Made by a program: the position numbers and the translations under genes. A DNA stretch of 64,000 nucleotides from Linum tenue. Its lineage: Eukaryota > Streptophyta > Magnoliopsida > Malpighiales > Linaceae. Of the stretch, positions 11,490 through 22,194 are shown piece after piece. Location of the stretch: the NCBI GenBank assembly GCA_946122785.1, contig CAMGYJ010000011.1:12834001-12898000 (forward strand). Direction: 5' to 3'. The notes under the pieces were generated by a model. That model was not told the origin of the DNA. It ran no database searches and was given only the letters and a program-made list of their open reading frames with translations. The first letter of the stretch is position 1. Each line of letters starts with the position of its first letter.

Positions 11490-11905
11490 ATGTCTCATAG
11501 ATCATGCCTCTTGGCAATCCATTGGTAAGAGGATCTGCCAAATTATTGCAAGATCTTACATACAAAATAGAAATGATTCCATTAGAAATCAAATATCTAA
11601 CGTAATCACGTCTTCAACTAATATCTCTAAGACTTACCATTGTAAATCTTGTTATAAGCTCTAAACAAAGTAGGCTCACTATCACAAAAGATAGAAATGG
11701 CTGACATCAGTTGTGGCCACAACTCTATATCTAACAACATATTTCTTCGCCATTCTGCCTTTTTCAGCCGCCGCAAGGGCTAGGAATTCATCTTCCATAG
11801 TAGAGTGTGTAACACACGTTTGTTTCTTCGAAACCCAAGAAACAACTCCATCGCTTAGTGTAAAAATCCACTCGTTATAGATTTATTATCACTAACACTT
11901 GTTAT
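11490..11905 (-). pseudogene. Copia RNase H and C-terminus, decayed
   Basis: Minus-strand translation gives typical Copia RNase H elements in two frames: a VVSWVSKKQT block followed by STMEDEFLALAAA, then an IFCDSEPT-like block, YNGKS and finally a NNLADPLT terminus. Stops and frame changes interrupt it. It lies about 550 bases inside the 3' LTR, the expected place. Confidence 0.65.
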
Positions 11906-12004
11906 CCAACTAGCATCAAAAACATCTCACCCACAATTCTACCACTTGCCGAACTATCATGGAATAATTCCATTTTATTTCCATGATATTCCTCATTGAA
12001 CTTT

Positions 12005-12490
12005 CAACCACTACATTAATCTAATTGTTTACCAATGATATGGACTAATTGAATTAGCATACCACAAACAATTCATATATTATTAGAAAAATCATCTAAT
12101 TGCTTAACAATGGAATTGGTCAAGACAACTTGAGATGCCACAAGTAATTCAGTTGCATTAATTTCCAGATTGTATTGGAAATACCATCTAATTACTTACC
12201 AATGACTTTTCATCAAGGTACTTGACATACCACAAGCAATTCAAATGAATATTCTAAGTCAATGGTCTAATTACTTACCAATGGTATACACTTCATAAAT
12301 ATACCATAAGTAATTCACACTTTAAGTTCAATAAGTTCATTTCAACTGAGCTCTCATGCCAAACTATTTTCCAATGGTATATGTCTACATATACCATAAA
12401 CAATTTTGACCAATAGCTTCACACAACAATCATACGTCAAATTGTTCTCCATTGGTATAGTGTTCATATACCATAAAAAATTCTAGCGAT
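12005..12490. repeat. array of degenerate hairpin-forming repeats
   Basis: About six units of 70-90 bp follow one another. Each unit opens with an AATTACTTACCAATGGTATA-like arm and closes with a TATACCATAAGTAATT-like arm. These arms pair except for a 4-base CCAA bulge, so every unit can fold on itself. The clearest unit is 12269-12315. The region occupies the place where reverse transcriptase of the surrounding Copia element would be expected. Confidence 0.65.
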
Positions 12491-13379
12491 GATTATTTTG
12501 ATGATCACCAATCTTTGACAAGCTTATTCAATCCTCATAAGGACCAAACTTAGTTTCATTTTTCTTTCCCTCATGGCATAGGAAACATGAAACCATAAAC
12601 CACAAACTTGATAAACTAATTATCATGTCGGGGAACACTTTTCGCCATTATTTCAATTTACTTCAAGAGCACAACTCAAACAATTTGATAACATGAACCA
12701 AATTGTTGCATCTTTCAAGCATCAAAATTGAAACTCATACAAATTTTGATGACAAAACTTGTTTAAAGAATTCAATGTGAATCTTCTAAATTCAAACACA
12801 ATTGAATTTTCTTGAGATCTTCTCCTAATATGAATTATGATTTTATTCTCATCTCAAATACTACAAAAATATTTGATATCATTTAACCAAACAGAATATT
12901 TCCAAAAAAAAATTATCTTTCTCAAAACATGTTACGACATAAACATGGAAATGACAAAATCATGCACGATTCAAGATGACTAGTTGGAATTACTCATCAT
13001 GGTTATGCAAGAATACAAAAATTGCATACATGGGAATGATCCAACTAATAAAAAATTGTCGATTGGCACTATATAGCCCTGATAATCATGGCAATTACGA
13101 TGCATAACAAATATGGCATATATTGTTAATTAACCAGACAACTTAATGGTTAGTTCCATCAGAAAAATAGTCGAAATCCAAACTGAACATATACAGGTAG
13201 GAATGAGTTATGGTGATTACTTGTTTTTAGTAATCACGATGGCAACCTATTTATATACCATTTGATTAACTATTTTCCCTTCTTTTTTAATCTTACGGTT
13301 AAGATTTTTTAGGGTAATTTTGGAAATGAAAAAGTGACCACACACGATTATTATATATAATCTACCCAAACCTTAGTTC

Positions 13380-13605
13380 TACCCTCTCTCCAGCCAAACC
13401 CACTGCAGCCGCCTCCACCACTTCCGTCACACTAATCCCGTCGGCCGCCTACACCATCCCCGACGATGACTCCGTGCTGGCCACCCTTGGCCACCCTCCC
13501 CTCCGGTTACCCCTGACCATCGTTGTGTGTACCCTCCCACCGCTCTCTCTCTTTCTCTCTCCCACTGCTCTCTCCCTTGGCCACCCTCCCATTGCTATAG
13601 TTTTT
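13380..13605. other. GC-rich segment of unknown origin
   Basis: A sharply GC- and CT-rich block in AT-rich surroundings, with a CTCTCTCT run and a repeated TTGGCCACCCTCCC motif (about 13489 and 13578). It could be a captured gene leader. The ORFs across it are not recognisable proteins. Confidence 0.35.
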
Positions 13606-13739
13606 TTTTTTATGTTTTGGCATTGATTTCTTGTTTTATTTCTATAATGATATTGGTATTTATGGAAGTGCTCAGGGAACTCATTTTCAATATTGAATAC
13701 CAATCCATCGAAACAGATATACATTAATAACACAATGTT

Positions 13740-13905
13740 AACACTACCAATAAAATTTAATATCACTACCAAAACAATAAAATTTAGCATCACTACCAAA
13801 ACAATAAGCACCAGAATACCATTCCTACCTAATATAAACACTATCAATAAAATTTAGCATCACCACCAAAACAATAAGCACTAGAATACCATTCCTACCC
13901 TTAAT
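13740..13905. repeat. short tandem duplication around CATCACTACCAAAACAATAA
   Basis: Two copies of an 80-90-bp unit that ends AGAATACCATTCCTACC, plus a partial third. The GGTAGGAATG motif at about 13196 is the inverted form, so this may be one end of a larger non-coding element (about 13190-13965). Confidence 0.6.
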
Positions 13906-14009
13906 AGCCACGGTGATTACTACTTTTGTATTACTCACCGTAACCGCTCCCGAAAGAGGAACCATAATTCCTTTCTAATTACACGCAAAACAGTATATAT
14001 ATCAAGGAG

Positions 14010-14315
14010 AAATTTTATAATACTATATAGTATTGGTGCTATAGGATTTTGCCTTTATGGTACAACTTAAAATTGTACATTTACGTTATGGTACAACTTC
14101 AGATTGTACCTATACTTTTTGTACAAATTCTTTTATGGTACAACTTAAACTTGTACCTTTATGTGATGGTACAACTTCAAGTTGTAAAGTTGTATCATAA
14201 CATAATAGTACAAATTGCTTTATGGTACAACCTAAACTTATATATTTAATGTTATGGTACAACTTTAAATTGTACATTAAAGCATCAATACTATATAGCA
14301 TAGTAGAAGTGCTCA
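14010..14315. mobile_element. MITE made of GTACAA palindromes
   Basis: The ends carry inverted ACTATATAGTATTG-type sequence (14023-14036 and about 14284-14297). The interior is a run of TATGGTACAACTT..TTGTAC units, each close to a palindrome. A relative with the same GTACAA units and the same terminal ATTTTATAATGCTATA-like sequence lies at about 61370-61455. Confidence 0.55.
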
Positions 14316-14724
14316 TATATCAAGCAGTGAAGGAACTGAACGCGCACGCACACATATATATACCAACATATGCATTATTTCATGGATCATTGCATTCCAT
14401 GAGTTTGGTGATTGCTGGCAATCCAGAACCACCATCAACAATACAAATTCACTTTTCATGCCCTAATCCATGCAACGTACGGATTCCTTTTTAATCGACA
14501 AGAAATGAATGTCGAATGCTTGCTTCTTTTATTCTTCGGTAATCAAATTAAGAAAAGTGAATTAACCAATAAAGGAGAATGTATTACCCGGTTGTCATTC
14601 CTTTCTCTAACCCGGTTTCTAATGAATGTCAGAATACTTTTTTCCCCTTGCTACGCTACACGCCCATGCCTTCATCGTATTCTTAACTCTATAATTCATT
14701 TTCCAACTAACAACACTCTAAGAT

Positions 14725-14779
14725 TGTCTGGAACTGGTAGGAAAGAATAGATTGAAAGCGTGATTAATCACTCTCCTTA
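14725..14779 (-). repeat. 5' LTR of the Copia element, first part
   Basis: Matches 10449-10505 of the left LTR. It continues at 18815-19307 after the inserted MITE. Confidence 0.75.
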
Positions 14780-17246
14780 GACTAACTCCAACCCAAAAGG
14801 TTATATTTAGCCTCTCAAGTTCTCAAATGTACATTTTTACCTTTCAAAAACACTTTTTTGCTCCAACCCTAAACCTTCTAAATTTTCCTTCCCAACTCAT
14901 AACCAACCAATCAAAAATTAAGAAAGTAAAAAAAAAAAAAAAGATGCTGGAAAGTGGAGGGCCCCAGCGTGTGGGCTTGGGTTCCATGGTTGGTCCCACA
15001 CCTTCTCCTTGCATTTCTCCATATCAGTTTCTATCTATCCACCCCCAAGCCCACTTCTCCAAATTTGCAAGCCAACACTACAAGAAAAATGTTATATAGC
15101 GGCACATAATTGCGGCACTTTATATATCTGCCACTGAAAAGTAATGTATGAGGACAATTATCTCGTTTGCCACTACATGTGATGGCAACTGCCTCTAATC
15201 TTATTTTTTTTATTAAAAGATTAAGCAAGTGTTTGTTTTAGGAAGCAGTTGTCTATTTGTCGTTATTTGCTGAGTAACTTAAATGAATAAAATAACTATT
15301 AGCGACAGCTTGGGACAACCGGTACAGGTGTTGGGATTACAGACAAATACAACTGCCACGAATAGCACACTGATTATAGAGAATTAGAATTTGTTAATAA
15401 TTTTTTTTATTATAAACATGCGAATTTATCGTCCCATTCGTATTCTCTCCAACCTTCATCGTTCTATCCGCCCTAGGTCTCTGTATACTACTAGTTAGCG
15501 TCTTTTCTAAATTCCAGTACAAAGTCGTCCCTCACCAAGTTTCTTCCCCTCTCGACAGCGCCATTCCTTTCGACTTCCAACAAAAGCCTCACTTTGGGTT
15601 TTCTGTGCTCTCGCCCCTTCCCCTTAAGCATGCCCCGTTCTCCTATTGTTGTATTAGATTTCAAGAACTGACTTTCTTTTAGGGTAAAAATTAGGTTTTC
15701 CAACGATAAGGATTGGGGTCTGCGCAGATCGAGATCGAGGTTTTTATCTTGAGCGTAGGGGATTTACCCTTCTCACGGTATAACTCTTTCGCTTATGGTT
15801 CTTCATCAATTATTTCTTTTTCTTGTGTTTTGAATTGAATCATTTATGATTGATCCGTGGCTTTCTCTGCCCCTCACCAACTATCCCCAACTCCTCTTAT
15901 TGTTCTCTTTATATATGTTTGTTCGTACACAGGCCTCATAGAACTGAAATAGTTATTGAAATTTTTCTTGTCGAAATGCTAATATGATGTAGTAGAATCT
16001 ATGATTCTTATACTTAATAATATTGCATGTGAATTGTGATGAAAGTTGGGTACATCCTGTCAATATTTTATTGCAATAACTGTCTTTTGTTGTTGTTGCT
16101 TGACACTAAGCATCACATTGAAAATCTTCACTCTGTTTCCGTAACTTGAATCCTTCAGAGCATATATTGTTTGTTCAGACCTTCTGCACAGCTTCTATGA
16201 CATCAAGACATGGAAAGTTGTAGCATTTTCTACTGACTAGGTGGCATCATTCTGAAGCTTACATGGTATGCTTCCAAAGCTTTGATTCTATAATCAGGGA
16301 CTTGATATACAGTTTTTGTTCAAGTAATTCAAGATGCAAGGTCACTCAACACAATTTCTTGGTCATGGAATCAGGTACAAGTCTAATGACTTAAATGTTC
16401 TGATATGTACCTTTGTTCCTTACAAGGTAATACTTCAACTATAGCTCAACTTGCTTCCCATCTGCCATATTTAGCTCTCTCATCTACTTATGTGTTTCAT
16501 ATCATCAAGTTCTTTGGAATACTTGTTCATCAGTAGAATAAAACTAATTTAGATGTCTGATTAAAAGAGTTTGATAATTTTGCAGATAAGAGCTCAATAT
16601 TGATGACATGGAAGCCAAGTGTATTTGAGAAATTTGGCAGGAGGACCAGTGACTTTCGTACATTTTAAAACAGAAGCACAATTTCATATTTAACAAGTCT
16701 CCTACATTTGTGAACTCTATTATGTGAACCGTTTCTGTTAGTTCTCATTTGCCGGTTGAGACTTTTCATTTCATCAATAATTTCATTGTATTGGTATTAT
16801 TGTACTTGTTCATATACCAATTGGAATAAATAAAAATTATCTACGCTTGTCTTCTTTTTTTCAAATATTTTATAGTTCATTTGAGATCCAAATTTAATAT
16901 TTAATGTAAATTGTGAATATGAAAATTAGATGCAATTAATGGTAGAGGCTATTGATCTGCCTTTATCTATGTGAATCAACCACTAATATATTAGTGGAAG
17001 AAATGACGTTTGCTGGCAAATACTTTGCCTCTAAATCTCACAACTAGCGACTGATTTATATGCTATTAAGATGGTATTAGCCGCACAAATATATCACTTT
17101 TGGAGGAAGATTTATCCACCCTTGAACATCCAATATGCGGCCCACATATATTTGCCGGTATATTCTGTCGCTAAATGTAATTGCCGACAGCAGCATCCGT
17201 AGCACACAATTTTTTTTTTTGTCATAGATCGGGAATGAAATAGATA

Positions 17247-17453
17247 TTACAGGACGCTAGAAAACCATACGCGACAGTCGATACAATATCGAGCTGTCGA
17301 TGAAAGGGCATTAGAAGCCACTAAGTGGGCAGCCCTGTTGTACAACCTCTGCGTAAAAGTACAAATAAAGAAATTAAAAGACACAGACGCCAAACAAATC
17401 TCTTCCAAGATCGCTCCACATGTCGCATGCGCAACATCATGAGATTGAATCAT
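17247..17453 (-). pseudogene. LINE RNase H C-terminal fragment
   Basis: The frame ends with an RAAHLVASNALSS-type tail typical of the RVT_3 RNase H of plant LINEs, close in style to the RAAHLVMQHAL tail in the LINE at 62974-63678. Only about 68 codons are left. Confidence 0.55.
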
Positions 17454-17976
17454 AATGGATGGATGCTTGTATGGTCAAGGGAAAACTACGTGTCCCTGCA
17501 AAAACAAACAAACACACAAGCGCCCATAGTGGAGGACAACTAAGCTCCACCGAATGGACTTAAACAAGCCATTGAGGCTTAGTCGGATACTCCGAATCAA
17601 AAGCTAACAAGGTCAAAAGAAATACATTTTTTATTACTTTTCTTTTACAGTAAAGTTAATGAAAAGTTTATAAATACGAGCAGTTAAGGAAAATAAATTA
17701 AAAGATTTTAGAATTATAATTTTGAAAATAAATAAATATTAAAAATTAGAGAGGAAAGAGAAAGAACAAGCGTATCTGAAACGGATAGCAGTTGGAATCG
17801 CCTCTGGATTTGTAACCGATGCTCTGGAATTGTAACCGTCGGACCCAAAACTGAAGCCTGCTAAAGTGTAACTGCCGGCCGTCGGGATTCGCATCGTCGG
17901 AAGCAAACTTGGGGACGCCGGCGTAAAGGTCGTCGCCTTGCGGGTGGTTGATGATGGTCCCGGGCCTGATACCCCC

Positions 17977-18238
17977 GCCCGAGCTCGTCGAGAATAGGCG
18001 GTTCTTCATCGAAATTAGCAGCGGAGGGAACGGGGCCTCCACCGATGGCGCCGCTGCCGTAGGAGGCGGTGGGAGCGGAGCCGATCTCGAATGACATGAA
18101 AGGGATTCCGGCGTTGGAAGTGCGAGGAGGGAACGGCGCCGTGGGGACTCGCCGCTGCTGCATATTGGCTCCGCCAGTGACAATCGGATTGCCGCCGGAT
18201 GGGAAGATGACGGGTGGCACATTGAATTCCTTCGTCAT
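17977..18238 (-). pseudogene. YIP1-family (YIPF5-like) N-terminal fragment
   Basis: The minus-strand frame from 18238 opens MTKEFNVPPVIFPSGGNP and ends near ILDELG. This resembles the cytosolic N-terminus of plant YIP5/YIPF5-type Golgi membrane proteins. No membrane segments follow; after about 87 codons the sequence is unrelated. The family assignment is from memory of the motif and should be searched. Confidence 0.6.
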
Positions 18239-18814
18239 AGTAGCGGGGAGCAAATAACGAAGGCAAAGTCTATCACTTAGTTCGGGTTAGATTAACTTAA
18301 TAATGGAATAACCATCCAAGCGACCGCTAGATGAATACTACTTGAAAATCCAATCAAGTTCCTGTGATTCTCATAGTACACGAAACCGTGGTGACAAAAT
18401 AGAAAAGGTTGATTAGACGATGAGAGAAAGCTCTTCGATTTTGGTAGGGATTGGAAGATTGAATGTTTGGGAAAGCCTCAGTGAGCTTTGGGCAACAAAA
18501 CATAAAGACATGCTCCCGAAGAAGAGCTTCGATTCCAGCATGGATTGGAATAATAAAATGGACTGGGATGGCTGCAGGGGCTATCGGAGAAAAAACCCAA
18601 AGGCGGTGGGATGAATGTCTTCGATATTCATCCGTAGCACACAATTATGTGTCTGGAAAATGCTTCAACGACACATACATGGCTTATGGAGGCAAATGTC
18701 CATAGCCTCTTATCGAGTTTTTCTTGTAGTGCAAATAATTGGTGGGTTGGAGATGAAAAAAGCCAAAAACATCTCTTTCTCCAAATTTGCATGCTTGGGT
18801 TGGAGACAGTCTTA

Positions 18815-19307
18815 GAGTGTTATTTGCCCCCACTACTACAAATTGCTAGTAAGCTCGAGCAAACCACCCCCAAGAGTCCCTTCAATTCTAAGTCTGGAAG
18901 CTGCAATCTTGCAGACTTCTGTGTTTATGAAATAGAGAAGGAAAATGGGAAGAAGAAGAATTCTCTCATCTTAAAAAGAGTTATGGCAGTCCTCTATTTA
19001 TACTTGTGAAAACTGGAAGTTACCTCCGAAGAGACGCATCCTTTCACAGAAAAAAATAGTTACCTTTCCCGAAAGGACACATCATTTCACAAAAAAAAGG
19101 TAGTTACCTTTCCCGAAAGGACACATCCTTTCACAGAAAAAGAGAAGTTAAGTTACCTTTCTGAAAGGATACCTCTTTTCACAATATTCAAACGCTAATT
19201 AATTAATATAAAAATTAATTAATTAATTAAACTGTCAAAAGACTCAATTCTTATACTTTTCTTCTCCCGTCAATGCGGTATTACAACTCTATTGACTAAC
19301 TCTAACC
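18815..19307 (-). repeat. 5' LTR of the Copia element, second part
   Basis: Matches about 10503-10953 of the left LTR and carries an extra copy of a CCTTTCCCGAAAGGACACATC block near 19065-19130. Confidence 0.8.
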
Positions 19308-19667
19308 TAAGGTCAAACCCACCCTGCAACCATATTATTAAGGTTATAATCATGGTTTCTCCTATGCATAAGTTTCTTGTGGAGAGGCCTTACCCCAGTA
19401 GAGAAAGAAGGAAGATCTCCAGAAAAAGGGCTAGTGTCAGTTTGGGCCTTTGTTTTTTGCAGGACACCCGAATGATCATCACAATATAGAGAAAAGAACG
19501 AAAACAACAAAGACGAACTAAAGTTTCATCACCAACTGGTCTGTACCGTTCAAGGAAATAGGCAATGGGGAACATGATCATAGCAGGCACGACGTGACGA
19601 TACGTTACATAGACATTAGGATTTATGCCATATTTGAAGGAAGCTTCAGTGATGAAGTACTGGAAAT

Positions 19668-21556
19668 TAACTCTGTGTTTTTTAAGGGTGGAAAAGGAGG
19701 GGAGGGAAAGATTAGGAAGGAAAGTAGGGTTACCAATAAATTTTCCCCCGTTTCCGAAGGAGGGCACAGTAACAGTCATAGGGCTGGGAAACAGTGCGGT
19801 CTGGTCCAGACCATATATACGGTCTATGGTCTAGACCGAGAGGCTGAAGTATAGACCACATACCAGACCATAGACTATACGGTCCGGTCCAGACCACGCC
19901 TGTGCGGTCTGGTTCGGTCTGGTCTGGTCCAGATAGACCACACTCAACGAAAAATGAATAATTTGTTTAGTCTACCACACAAAAAATTGAACCAATACCA
20001 AGAGAAATAACTGTTATTTGCCTTAAAACATTAATCCTAACATGCATGAATAATTTTGATACCCTAAATCTTAGTACATAACAAAGATACAAAGTAAAAG
20101 CATCCCAACTTGCACCATAACGTCATAAACATTAACATAATGTCATATTGAGACACAATTATCTCTACTCTCTGGTTAAATGTGGTTGTGAATGAAGGAG
20201 GGACGTGATTCTCAAAACTAAGGTTGATACTTGGGTGTCGTTGTGGGAGTTGGGAGAGTGGTCGAATGAGTTGTTAACACGTATTGACAAGTTGGTTGGG
20301 TCCACGGTTTGGTCTGGTAAACCGCGGTCTAGACCAGACCAGACCAAGAGATCAAAACATAAAATAATACAGACTGTGGACCAGACCAGACTTAACGGTC
20401 TACGGTCCGGACCAAACTGTGCGGTACGGTTTGGACCACTGTTTTTCTAACGGTCTGGTCTATTTTTCCATCCCTAGTAACAGAGGGAGGGAGAAGGGAG
20501 AGAAAAATCACTATACAGCCCTGCCCTTCAAATCGGAGAGAAAGGACTTTTTTTTTTTTTGAACAAGGAGAGAAAGGACAATGAATGCATTTTATTTCCT
20601 TCTTTTTAATTTATCAGGCCAATTAATCCTTCTAACTTTTCCTTTTTTTTTATTTGCCAGCCATTTTCTCTCTCCTCTCTCTTCGCTGTTGTTTTCTACG
20701 TTCTCTCCAACAAACTGAAAACAGAGAAAGCCATTATACTCTTCTCTCCCATAATCTATCCAAGCTTCCATCCCACTCACCGTTAATCTAGCACTCCTAA
20801 TTAATTTTGGATTTTTTACTTTTTCCCATCTGCAGAGTAGTGAGCAAAAGCCAACGATTGTGTTTAGCAGATGAGTACTTAGCAAATTAGTCGGTTCCAT
20901 TGTTAGTAATGGGCTTGTGATGGCTAATGTTCTATGTTTTATCATTATTTATGTCAAATTGTTATGGCTAATGTTCTATTTTTTTATTAATGAGGTAGAA
21001 TGAGCAAAAGAGCGAAATGTAAGTTGAATAATTTTTAATTGATTTAGAATGCTTGAGCAATTATTATTTCTCTATTTATAATATTTTTTGTTTATTAGTT
21101 ACCGGTTCATTAGTGGGTTCACAAACGACTTAACACCGGTTAAAACCATACCATCAACAATTAGGCTGGAAAAACCTCCTATCCTACCGGAGTCTAAACC
21201 GATATTTGATTTTAAACGTATAAAATAATTGATGTGGTTAAATCATGATTTTAAAACAAATATCCTATCACTAATTTTTCCGATACAATTTCTAGTGTGG
21301 TTCAAGAAAGAAAGTACAAATTTAATTCACAATTCATAAGTAGAATATTAACATACAAACAAATTATTTTCATATTACATAACCAATAAAATAACATATT
21401 CATCACATTTCCCAATACACACTTTCCTTCCCACTTTCTTTCATAAAACAACATTTTCCTTCCAATTTCCTTCACCTCCAACTCTCCCCTCCCTTCCTAA
21501 TTTTCCTTCATCTACCCTCATTTTCCCCCCTTTCTTCGGAAACAGAGGGTAAAGAA
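19668..21556. mobile_element. insertion in WAT1 pseudogene exon 1 (type uncertain)
   Basis: Compared with the intact gene, exon 1 is split here. The left edge reads AACTCTGTGTTTTTTAAGGG. The inverted right edge has TTTACCCTCTGTTTCC followed by similar G-rich blocks, giving weak terminal inverted repeats. There is no coding sequence. A hAT element is inserted inside it. Confidence 0.5.
19777..20476. mobile_element. hAT-type non-autonomous element, 700 bp
   Basis: The ends CATAGGGCTGGGAAA and, inverted, TAGGGATGGAAAAA are flanked by GTAACAGT (19769-19776) and GTAACAGA (20477-20484), a 7/8 match for an 8-bp duplication. Both subterminal zones are packed with GGTCTGGTCCAGACC-like repeats, the probable transposase sites. 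No coding frame. Confidence 0.75.
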
Positions 21557-21689
21557 AATCTGTGCCAGAACCATGAGCAGGTGTGTGTGGCCTGAACTTT
21601 CTGCAGACTTCTCCAAACCCACCACTGCCATTCTTTCATCATTACCCAGTTAATGTTCTCCCTTCTTTCTGCTCTTCACCTTCTGCTCT

Positions 21690-22000
21690 CCACAAGCCAG
21701 AAGGAAATCCAAAACAACAAAAAATGTACTTATAGAACATGTAGTGGTATACTTATATTAATAGGATTTCTATTCTTGTTGCCACTTTAGCATTGATTTG
21801 CTACTACAGCATCATGTTTACTTGTTCTCCATTCCATTTTTTTATATTACTGAAGTGAACAACCTGCTCAAGAGCACTTGTTTTCCTCTTGTGGCTCACA
21901 ATTCAACGATTTTGCATATGGAGATTACAGTTTACTTGTCTTTTATAACGAGGAAATTGTTTTAAAATTAAGTGGCATTTCACTGAAGCTACTAATTATA
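21690..22000. repeat. upstream flank of the duplicated WAT1 locus (copy A)
   Basis: This stretch resembles the flank of the intact copy: ATGTACTTATAGAACATGT (21723 and 28507) and the GAACAACCTGCTCA / TGTGGCTCACAATTCA blocks (21857 and 30050). The matching downstream part of copy A continues at 25575-25850, after intervening repeats and a Pack-MULE. Confidence 0.7.
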
Positions 22001-22194
22001 TATATAATAATATATAATATATAAAAGCATAACATGGGAGTTACTATTCATTAGTGGCTCTCACGCTCCTTCAAGTGCAAGTGGGGAAGTTTCAAGTCCT
22101 TTTTTTACCCCACACTCTCCATTCTACAACCTTTGTGTTTAGTTATTGTTCACTAGGTTTTCGTCTATGACTTTTTCCACATATCATCGCCTTT

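Larger units (their letters stand above)
17212..18628 (-). mobile_element. chimeric retrocopy: YIP1-gene leader/N-terminus joined to a LINE 3' end
   Basis: An 18-bp direct repeat, CATCCGTAGCACACAATT, flanks it (17194-17211 and 18629-18646). A run of T at the left edge is a poly(A) tail on the minus strand. These are the marks of LINE-driven insertion. Reading on the minus strand it runs: a leader-like 5' part (18628-18239), a YIP1-family N-terminus (18238-17977), unassigned sequence, then the end of a LINE RNase H (17453-17247) and the 3' end CTATGAC before poly(A). The LINE at 62911-64000 has the same CTATGAC-poly(A) end. Confidence 0.7.
15076..18731. mobile_element. CACTA (En/Spm) non-autonomous element
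   Basis: Both ends read CACTACAAGAAAAA in inverted orientation and the element is flanked by the 3-bp target duplication CAA (15073-15075, 18732-18734). It is 3656 bp long. No transposase is visible. The interior holds a transcript-like but non-coding region (15430-16670) and a chimeric retrocopy (17212-18628). GCCACT/GCCGCTAA-type subterminal motifs lie at both ends. Confidence 0.9.
14780..18811. mobile_element. Tourist-like MITE, interrupted by a CACTA element
   Basis: Terminal inverted repeats GACTAACTCCAACCC (14780) and, inverted, GACTGTCTCCAACCC (18811) are flanked by TTA on both sides (14777-14779, 18812-18814), as expected for PIF/Harbinger MITEs. Without the CACTA insertion and its target duplication it is about 373 bp. 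It sits in the 5' LTR of the Copia element. Confidence 0.8.
10449..19307 (-). mobile_element. old Copia LTR retrotransposon inside the WAT1 pseudogene
   Basis: The left LTR is 10449-10953 and the right LTR is 14725-14779 plus 18815-19307, split by a MITE. On the minus strand the LTR starts TGTTAGAGTTAGTC and ends TTCC(T/A)GACA. A G-rich polypurine tract lies just inside the left LTR (about 10954-10963), so the left one is the 3' LTR. It is flanked by CAAGG (10444-10448) and TAAGG (19308-19312), an imperfect 5-bp duplication in exon 3 of the WAT1 copy. The interior keeps only RNase H remnants. LTRs differ by many substitutions and small duplications, so the insertion is old. Confidence 0.8.
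10200..21725 (-). pseudogene. WAT1-related gene copy, broken by nested transposons
   Basis: Pieces match the intact WAT1-related gene at 26772-28434 in order and orientation. They are the start of exon 4 (10200-10240), exon 3 (about 10341-10448 and 19308-19324), exon 2 (about 19393-19455) and exon 1 (about 19555-19667 and 21557-21642), with intron and leader sequence between. Exon 1 has a 4-bp insertion in the GTGTGTGTGG run near 21585 relative to the intact gene, which shifts the frame. Exons 4 (rest) to 7 are absent; the copy is cut at 10200 by Copia sequence. Copia, hAT and another insertion split it. It cannot make the transporter. Confidence 0.85.

Noticed and set aside
13449..13847. A 132-codon minus-strand ORF
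   Set aside because: It reads through a tandem repeat and a CT-rich block; the protein is repeats of hydrophobic residues.
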